DNA from: Mesocentrotus franciscanus
Lineage: Eukaryota; Echinodermata; Echinoidea; Camarodonta; Strongylocentrotidae
Reading direction: 5' to 3'
DNA: 64,000 bases
NCBI GenBank assembly: GCA_037976565.1
Contig: CP137674.1
Span: 5,455,284 to 5,519,283, forward strand
A model generated the notes under the pieces. The model searched no databases. It saw only the letters and a list, made by a program, of their open reading frames with translations, and was not told where the DNA came from. Numbering within the stretch: the stretch's first letter is position 1; every line of letters begins with the position of its first letter. A program made the translations under genes and the position numbers. This document shows positions 47,715 to 57,965 of the stretch, piece after piece.

Positions 47715-50700
47715 AAGAGAGGGATATATATATATATAGAGAGAGAGAGGGGGTGGGGAGAGGGGGAGAAGGAAAATTAACAAGAAGAAGAAGAGATTGT
47801 GAGGCTGAAGAAGCTGATGGAGTGAAGGAAAAGGAATTATTATGATTAAGGACTATAAAGAGAATGATAGTGAATGAGAAACAAATTAGATGGTCGAATG
47901 AGAGAGAGAGAAAAAAAAAGAGAAAGGAAAGAAGAGACAGTGTATATAATTATATGGGCGCGAGAACTCGTAACAGATCGTGAACGTCCGTGAAAAAGCG
48001 TGACTTATCGTATCTACTCGCATTTACTCGCATCTACTCGTATCAACTTGTATCTACTAGTGAGTCATTCGTGTCAGGTTGTGAGCAATGGTACCCGACA
48101 GAGCGTCACAGATCGTGGCAGATCGTAACACATCTCAACAGAGCGTGGTGTTTGTCTTGTCCAATGTTGATCCCGATCACCGCGATTAGGAAGCACGATT
48201 CGATGCGATATGTTGCGCTTTGTTATGATCCAATACGATATGATTCGATGATCACGATTGACAATTAATCGTGTTGATCGTAGAATTTTTTTAACAGTCC
48301 AAAACTTTCCTACGATCAACACGATTGCCACGACTGACCTCAAGATCTGAACATATCTGATAGGATCACCACGATTACTGCACGATACCACCACGATTTC
48401 AATCGTGGCGCCAATCGTGATAGTGGGAACATAGCATTAAATACAGCTCACCCGAAAAATCCATGAATAGAGCAGGCCAAAAACTTACAGGCAGTATGTG
48501 ATGGACAATTTTACATTAAAAAAGCATTAAAAAGCCAAAAGGATGTTAACTTTGTGTTAAATTATATGGGTTACTGTCCTTCTGTCTTCAAACAGATTAT
48601 ATATCTTCCACGAGGTTCCAAGAAACCAATAGGGACTTTTAGATTTTACACGACGAGAACGTGGACTGCCACGCTGACATCCTTTTAAGGTATTAATGTG
48701 ACGTCCTTTTAAGGCACTGCCGGGCACGGGCCAGTGCCTTGAAAGAATGGCACACGTGGCAGTCCACGTTCTCGTCGTGTAAATCTAAAAGTCCCTAATG
48801 TCTCCGAACCGTCGGTTTAATGCCATTAGGGACTTTTAGATTTTACACGACGAGAACGTGGACTGCCACGGTGACACCCTTTTAAGGTAATGGGACGTCC
48901 TTTTAAGGCACTGCCGGGCATGGGCCAGTGCTTTGAAAGAATGGCACACGTGGCAGTTCACGTTCTCGTCGTGTAAATCTAAAAGTCCCTATTATTCGGA
49001 GGTCTACGTCATTTCCAATAAGACTTTATATCAAAGGGTTTCTGAACTTACGTCCTTCTCTGGTTGAGATGCCCGACATTGCCGATACGGAGTCCCCGCC
49101 ACAGCTGAAGGGTGTCAGAATGACTGTGTAATGGGTGTGTGCATGTAAACCGGTGAGTGTGTAAGTCCGAGCACCCGGATCGTGGATCTCCTCCGTCATG
49201 GTACCACCTCCTGACTCCCGGTATTCAATCCGAAAACCGCTCAGCTCGTCCACGATCCCACGAATTGGCTAATTTTCATACACAAAAGTTAAAACCGGTT
49301 TCAGTTGGTTTCATCAAGGCTCAACTAGGGGCGGACTTTTTTTGGGGGGGGGGGGGCTGGGTGTACCAACATTTTACTAGATAAGGACGTCTTGATAAGG
49401 ACGTCATGTCATGTCCTTATCTAATGACCAAGGGCTGTCTCATATTTTGGTTATATTCTATCACCATGATTACGTCATTCAACAGAAGGAAATTATATAT
49501 TTATATATATATATATATATATAAACAAATATTTATGAAACGAATCAATTCATTATTAGTTGAGTACATACCCTCCATTGTAATTCGATTGATGCCCAAT
49601 CTTGAGGGGACGTAGTCGGTGTCAACGAAAATTCAGTCGTTGGTTCTGGAAAGATAAACAAGGTGAACGCTATAATTAATTCAAATTCAAATAAATGATA
49701 TCACTTTGAAGAAAAATCGATCATACATAAAAAGAATCTTGCGGCTGCTTTATTTGGTTCAATACTTTCTACACGGTTGTACGACACTCTCTCCGTGAAA
49801 ATTAGCTACTTTAACCGATATCACAACTTCAACGCTGGACGGAACCCTAACCCTAAACCTATATACTAATACCCGATTGCAACTGTATCTCTATACATTA
49901 AGCGAAATATGGCCCGGAGCAATTGTCGCCGGAAGATTTTTCGGAGCAGCTGTCGGAAGAGACAAAAAGTATAGCAAAACTGTCATTCTTTACGTACTCG
50001 AACACGTGGTCATGAATGATGTCGATGGACCGTAGGCTCCTCGCCCACCAGGTCCATGTCGCCATAGGACCACACGGACCTCGAAATCCTGATTGTTAAC
50101 GAGATCGCGCAAGACGAAGGATGAAACGTCATTGATGGAGACCGACATCGGTGTCCAGGCATCGCCGCCGGCTCGTGTATACTCGAGCTCGGCGCCCTCG
50201 ATGGGTCCGTCGCCGGTGAATTCGTCGATGTTAAGGTTGATCTGCACAGCGCGAGAGTTGGTGTCCACTATGATAGGGCTATTCACGGGCACGGGTTGGA
50301 CTGCATGAGAAAGATGTGAATGTCGAGAAAACAAAAATGAGACGAGTGAGTAGATAGAGAGATATATATAGAAGAGAGGAGACAGGAGACAGTGACAATG
50401 TCATGAGCGGAGGCAAAGAAAGTGATCCGAAATATAAAAGAAGGGAAGTGTAGAGAGAGAGAAGGAGAGGGAGAGAGGGAAAAGGAGAGAACACGATAAA
50501 GTAGTTTAATAGAAAATCGTCCAAAGTGGCATATTAAAAAAGAAGTGAGTATTCAACAAAATGTAAAAACATGCATTAAATGTAAAAATAACCTAGCAAA
50601 AGTTCCCGCCAACACGAATATCCTCATCCATGTCTGCGAGAAGAAAAGAACTTGAAAATGGTCTTTTCTATCACATTTCAAAATATCGTGATGACATGGA

Positions 50701-53700
50701 CAGGCTTCTAATCTAGGGCGTATCTACAAAAGATTTATCAATGCTTTAACACTAAAGGAAGCGCTGCTGAAACCTGGGCTCCGTTTCATAAATCTTCTTA
50801 CCACTAACAAGTATCACATTTATAACAAATTTGCTGTCAGTCAATCAAATGCAACGATTTCAGTAGCTTAAAACTGTTATTGCAACTTGTTATTGATAAC
50901 AAGTTTTATGACACAGTTCCCAGGATAATTTCATGTCGGATAATTTGGACATCCGGGAGCGAATTTCGCAGGTTTGACGAAAAAACGATAAAAAAGCACA
51001 AAAAACAACAATCAAACAAGATTGTGGATCTCGTCAAGGCCTTAACTTTTAGACAAAAAAGTAAGGATTACGGAAGTCGTCATGTCGATATTTTCAGGAG
51101 AAGATCTTCTTATCCTTCTCCTCCTTCTTCTCTTTCTTCCATTTCTCTCTCCCTCTCTTTTTTCCTTTTCTGTGTCTCTCTTTGGAGCCCCTCTCTTACA
51201 TTTTCTTTGTTTGTATTTCATATGTCATCATTCAACGAGCCCAACGCGAGTTCCTTTAATAATTGTCCTGGTTGTTATGGAAGGATTTCGCGGAATCTCG
51301 CGCATTCTTCCCTTACGTGATATATCTTTTCACCTTGCCAACCAGCTTCCTGAACCCTACCTATAATACTCTTTATAAATTAATCAATAAGTTGTAAAAA
51401 CAGAAGGATAAAATCAAGCTTTAGATGTTCATGGGGTATGAAGAAGTTATTTCTTTACTACCATGATTATATGGGCATCATGAAACCTTTTGGATTAATT
51501 CAGGAATATAATGGAATCGTTCCTTGTCTTTCTTCCATCGCGCAATACTCAGGACTACATTCTGTTGTTCTTCTTTCCTTGTAAATATTTAATTTACAGC
51601 ACTGTTAAAAGAACAAAAAAGGTAATCACGATTAAGAAACATGTGTTCAATATAAAAGAGAAGAAGACTGCTTTCTTACTGAAGACCTCGAGGACGCGCT
51701 CCTGCTGGTCTGATCCCGTAATTCCATTCGCTTCGCAGCGATAGGTGCCTTCATCTCTCTTCGTCACCCTTTCGATGTAGAATAGATAGGTCTGGGAGTT
51801 CGTAGGCCCAACATGATCCCTGGCTTCTATCACATGGTTTGAAGGGGTTAACAGAGTTGTGTTCACGTCTTGGTAAGATAATCCATGCACCGTACACTGG
51901 AATGTTGCTCTCTGGTTGAGGTTGACGTTATCCCCTAACCAGAATGCACTTATCCGCGGTGGGTCACCTGTGGATGAATGATTAGTTCAAGAGGGTCGTT
52001 TACTTGGGTGTTATCATAGCGTATTGTGAGGTATAGTTGCGGCACATGAAGATACATGTGTGCGAGCGTGGTTGTATGTTAAATAACAGAGCTCCAAATA
52101 ATTTCTCCCCACGTACGCATCTCTATCGAAAGGAAACTATTTGGAGATCCATGATATGACTGACCTATCTGAAGCGAATTCCGCTATTGCGATCTCCCCT
52201 ACATCAGCTAGCTTTATGAGTGTTATTATTAATAGAACCATTTCATAACCAAATGACCCCATTTATCCGCGGATGTTTTAAACTTGTATAAGTCCCATAC
52301 ATTGGGAATTCTAGATTCATAACTTCAATGTGATGGAGCTTAATGGCGGACCTTCATGAACATTTCTGTTCTATTTTCTGAAGAAGAATACCTCCATCCT
52401 TATTTCATGGAATGCACCATTGGTGCATAAATGAGCCCTTACTTTCTTTCAGGGGGAAGTTCATAAATAACAATTAACCAGATATAGAGAATAATTTTCC
52501 TCCCATGCACATAAAGTAACATTGGACTGAGCTTATCGAATATGAGTCAACAGCCCATCCGAGAGTGCAAAATTAAACCTTAAAGATTCCACGTTTACTT
52601 GTTCCGCATCCTTAAATGGGTTGCACCCTTTGGTCTTTGTCCTACGTGCTGCACTTGTACAAGGGTGTAAATACCTTTTAGTGTGCAAATTTGCACCGTT
52701 TTTTCATTTTGGGAGTACTGCTTTTGTGACTTTGCAGGTGCAAACTAATATTCATTTCCTAGTTTCTTACACTGGACATCCCATTAAGGCAGCCAAGTAG
52801 AACAAGGGCACACGAGACCGACAGCTCGTGAGATCCACAACCCACAAGACCGGTGAACCACGATACCGATAATGTCGGCCTAGTAGACCCTTGATAGAAA
52901 ATCTGTCAGAAGTCCTGCAAGTCCGACGTGACGTGTCGGTCACGTGAACTCCAAGATAATTTTTCAGAAGGCAAGCATGACCGACATTGTTGTCGACTGT
53001 CGGCCACTTGCACTGTCGACCTTGTGCGCTGTCGTTCTCATGGACTGTAGCCGTTCTTACCTGTGACGTTCACCTTCAGGGTTAGGAATGTATCTTGACC
53101 TCGGAAGTTAATGGCACGACACCGGAAGTTCCAGTTACCAATCGAACCGGCAGGGATGAAGGACAATCCCATGCTGGTGGGTGTAGGAAAGGAAATATCC
53201 TTCTCCATACCATACATATCGGAAGGATTGAATCGCTGTGTCAAACGAAAATATGAATTCAGATTTTAAAATTCCATACGAAAATCAAAACAAACGCTCT
53301 AAATGATATATAACGTAATACAAGACACGTTCCTAAGCAATTTAAAGTGTAAGTACTAGGAAGATTTCTATTTGCACGACCGATCTGATATTCGACATGA
53401 AATTTACTGACAGTGTCACGTCTTCACACAAGTCCCCCGTCTAACAACAAAAAAACTGTTTCGATGTCGCGACTCGACGGCACGGGCCGGTTCACGTGAC
53501 CATTGTGATCACGTGCCCCACTCTTGGAGATCAATATGCAGCTCATTTTCACTTCAACGCAGATTTTCGCTGAGTGCGATCGTAGGATCCAGCCGACGAC
53601 GTAATCCTCAACTTGACACGTGCGCAGCGGGTCACAGTGCAAGCTTCACGTCGTAGATCACGTCAGTCGTGCAAATCGAACGCTCTCTGATATTGGCCTA

Positions 53701-56700
53701 CCCCGGTGATTGGATTCAATTGCTAATCTACACATGACAGTGCGCTCCGCTCCCTAATTGGTAGACGTTCAGGCCAGGCGTCATGTTACCAGCCCAAACA
53801 TGCCTTTTCAACCACATGAACATTCGCATTCTACCGGGTACAATTTAGATTAAATGCCTTGCCTATTAAGGATATACATGTAGTGCCATGCCGAGGATCG
53901 AACCCACAACCTTTGCATCTCCAGTCAAGTGTTAAAACCACTCGGCTACGACACCTCTGGATACTCGTTCTATTACCTGTAGCACACCTTACCTCGATTT
54001 CAAATTCAGGACATTGATGGGTGGGAACCGCAGACGTGCAACCGCATATCAGTTGCACTTTGGTGTCATCTACCCAAGCTACATCATGGGATGTGTTGAA
54101 ATAGAATGCTGTAAGGTGGAAAGAAAATATTCGAGAATCATAAATCATGTAACCACCAGAGTAAGGCAGTTGATTTGACCAGGGGGCACATTGGGGGACG
54201 GGGTGGTACGGAGTAGGCCTAAATGATGCTCAAGTAACTCGTGTGCCCCCTTCCATTCCCTGGTCATACTTGTTCTCTCATGTTCTTCTTGTAAGAGATT
54301 TCCAAGGCATAATCAGACTTCTGGGGAAAATGAGACCATTTTATTATTCATTTGTTTTTCGTTATCTATTTCATCGACTGATTTATTAATTAATTAATTT
54401 ATCTATTTAGTTCATAACTTATTCATTCATTCACTCATTTATTTTTCTAATACTTATTTCGTATTGTACTTGTTTGTTTATTTCTTTGTTTATCTATTCA
54501 TTCATTGAATCAATCATTCATATATTTAGATCTATTTATATTGTCAGCGTTGATTTTAAGGCCAGTGCCCCCATCTGCTAAAGAAAAAGTCCAAGCTCCA
54601 CCGTAGCCATGGTTATGGCCTGGACGACCCGTTGTGAATTGATAGTAAGAAGACAACAATGAAGAAAAAGACGGGCAGATAGACTTTTCTACTCCAATCA
54701 ATGATGGGCGAACTATCTTTCATCACATGATTTACTTTTGACCAATCGTAGAGCAATATTCTTAGTATGTGGAATATAAAAAGAGATACTGAGAGACAGA
54801 GAAACAAAATGAGAGATACAGCAGGCCAGGATACAGGACGAAAGAGAGAACGTGATCGAGGATGAGATATGGCATAGATCCTACAAAAGGCAAATATAAG
54901 AAAGCGTTTTGATTCAAAATAAAAATAAAATTACAGATTCATTATCTGAATAGTAGTTGTCTGTAAAATAGGAGTAATTTTTGGTAATTTCGCTCCAGCG
55001 GCAATTGCTCTGGGTTACACTTTTTTCTTCTTCATTTTTTCTCCATCGTTTATTAATTGAATAATACTTACATAAAAACACAATTATATTGATTACAAAG
55101 AAAAACACATGAATTATACTTATATCGAAATATTAATGATACTTTTTTAAACATAAATAACTTTTTTTTCCAGAGGTTATACTTTTCAACATTTGCCCTC
55201 CATAATATTTCCTTTAAATATATGTCGGTTTCACTTTGGTCACTATAAGGGTAGGATTAGGTATATGATTGCAACTGAGTTTTGGGTTAGACTTTGTAGG
55301 TTAGGTATACTGTTGTGTCCGAGGTTGAAGATCTAAATTTGGTTAGTGAAGGATATTACCGTGGAGCATGTGCCGCACAACCACTAAAGTTACCTTTTTC
55401 TTGGCAAGTTGGTCCCGCCAAATCCTCGGTACAAAGGCAACCGAGACAAGGGTCACACGTCCCGCCATTTTGGCACTCTCCGGAGTCTGCGCAGAGAGAG
55501 CCGTAAATTGTCCCATCCGCGCATGCTAGGAAAAAAAGTCACAGAATATGAGATGAATTATAAAAGTGTCATACTTTATAGTGGATGTAACGCATATCAT
55601 GAACTCAGTCACCATCGCCATCGTATGCCCTTGTGTACGAGGATATGATGCACCGCAGTGATATTACAAACGTAGATACAGAATGAAGGCAGAGCGAGCG
55701 CATATTATCATTAAGTTTGACAATTTTCAGATTCCAGATTGTGGTAACAAACAAAACTGTGGTGTGTACACCCTGTGATTCTTACTGTATTTACTTTGTG
55801 TTACATCATAAGAAAATAGGGTGAAAAGGGGTGTTCACATCGCAGGGGCGGATCCAGCCGACGGCAAGGGAGGGGGCCTAAAAAGGGGCCCACTTCGTGC
55901 GAAAATTTGAAAATCGTGCCGGTCGATTTTTCGCTCAGTGGGGTGAGCAACAAAAAAATTTTGGCACCCGAAAATTTTTTTCCATCCGGGAAGGGTAATA
56001 TTTTTCCACCACCACCCCTGGGCGCCAGGGTAGTGAGCACAATTTTTTTTTGGCACCCGAAAATTTTTTTTCCCTACGGGAAGGGTTAATTTTTTTTCCA
56101 CGGCCACCCCCCCCCTTGGGCGCCAGGGGAGGGGGCCCTTTGAATAGGCCTACTTCTTAATTGTAACGATGTGAGTTACAATTAAGAAGTAGGCCTATTC
56201 AAAATCTACACTTTGTTTTGTTTCCAAAGGTGTAATCGTAAGCGACGTTAACACATTATGTACAAATTGCTGCAAGTATGAAGTATTATATCCCGCATAC
56301 TAAGAATCTGGCAATCTGATTGGTCTAAACGAGGTCGCATGATCAATGATAGACTAGTACTAGTACTTTTGTACAGTATTTTTTTGCTGCTGCCCCACTT
56401 GCCCATTGAATAAGCATAGCAAAGTAGGTTACGCGAAATGTCAGTTTTTTTTTTGTCACGCCGCGAGCGAAAACCCAGTTCATTTAATTATGTAAAATTC
56501 ACTTTAAATAGACCTTATTGCCGATGTGGGATATAAAACAAATATTAACCTCCTTTACTCGGGCAATGGATACAAACTATCATCGCCTCGGTGATCTCGG
56601 GGCTACTGTCATCCCTTGCCTGCGGCTCGTGATGATAGTAGCCCCCATTGGTCACCTCGGCGATGATTATTTGTACCATTACCCTCGTAGTCGGTTAATA

Positions 56701-57910
56701 TTTGATTATTGGAAGTCCACACAAGTGGTCAGACCGTGATTCTCGCATAAACTTACTACAAAAACTAAGACATACGTCTAAGTCTACAATAAACAGAGAT
56801 AGGATAAAATGGATCAAGTATCCGTAAATTTTATACAATACAATGCAATATTCAGACTTGAAAAGAAGTGTCAGTCACATACTAAACTGTATATTTGGAC
56901 TATATTCGGATGAAGTATCCGTAAAATGTATAAAATACCATGCAATACTTCGACTAAGCAAAGAGATATCAGAGATGTTGTGTTATCTCTTTGGACTAAG
57001 TAAGAAGTGACATCCATAAACTGAACTCTATGCATTTTGGACAATATCTGGAAAAAGTATCCGTAAATTGTATACAATACAAAACAATAGAAAAGAACTG
57101 TCATCCATTAACAGAACTGTTTATTTGGATTTTAAAAATCTGTCATTTCTTACTGCCATCACCCTATCATTGCCAACAAAGGTTCGTGTGATGTATAATA
57201 TTCTTGTGCAACTCCAAACCATGCCCTTTATACTACGGAAGCTGATCTCAGTGATCTGTCTCGTGTATTCTTTTTCTATAAATCGTCCAAACGCAAACAG
57301 GAACTTCAATCGCTTTAGTAAACCCGCACAACGTATGACACGTTGGAAATGTATTAACTCATGCCTGTAAATATATATCCCGATGTCTGGATTAATATCC
57401 CAGAACACATTTTCTTTGATGAGATTTCACGTTCGCTTCTCGAGGGTTTATATTTTCCTAATAAGATTTCCATAATATTTTGAAGAGGGTCTCAGAAAAA
57501 CATCAGGGTCTGTGTCGATCCGGGGTGTCGATAATAAGCACTGGAAATATATTTGTCAAAGGATAAACAGGGTCAGTTCACTTTCGGGGTCGTCGAATAT
57601 ACAATAAAATGGTCTGAATAAACATGATGAATGAGATATATTATGTTTAGACAACTCCTCCAACTAATCTGAGACATTTCCCTATTTTAAAACCTGTATT
57701 GTGCTCAAATTTTATCTTCGTCTTTTATTTTTACTCTTTTTTTGCGAAGCATACAAAATTCGCAAATACACGTAATGCACGTTTACAGTTCCACTTATCC
57801 AAGTTTCAGTCTTTCTCTCTGTCTCTCCCTCTCTGTCTCTCCCGTCCCTATCTCTCTCTCTCTATCTCACTCTCTCTCTCACTCTCTCTCTCCCTCTCCC
57901 TCTCTCTCTC

Positions 57911-57965
<55 letters not shown>

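Larger units (their letters stand above)
45785..48438 (+). mobile_element. Defective PIF/Harbinger-like DNA transposon in gene B intron
   Basis: Outer ends AATGCTAGGTTCCCAC (45785-45800) and GTGGGAACATAGCATT (48423-48438) form a 16-bp inverted repeat with one mismatch. Both ends carry long arrays of CGATC, ACGATT and CACGAT motifs (45800-46260 and 47955-48420). Inside, 46524-47048 encodes the C-terminal part of a DDE nuclease. A compound GA/TA microsatellite (47560-47760) lies in the 3' part. I could not resolve a target duplication. The element is opposite in orientation to gene B. Confidence 0.82.
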
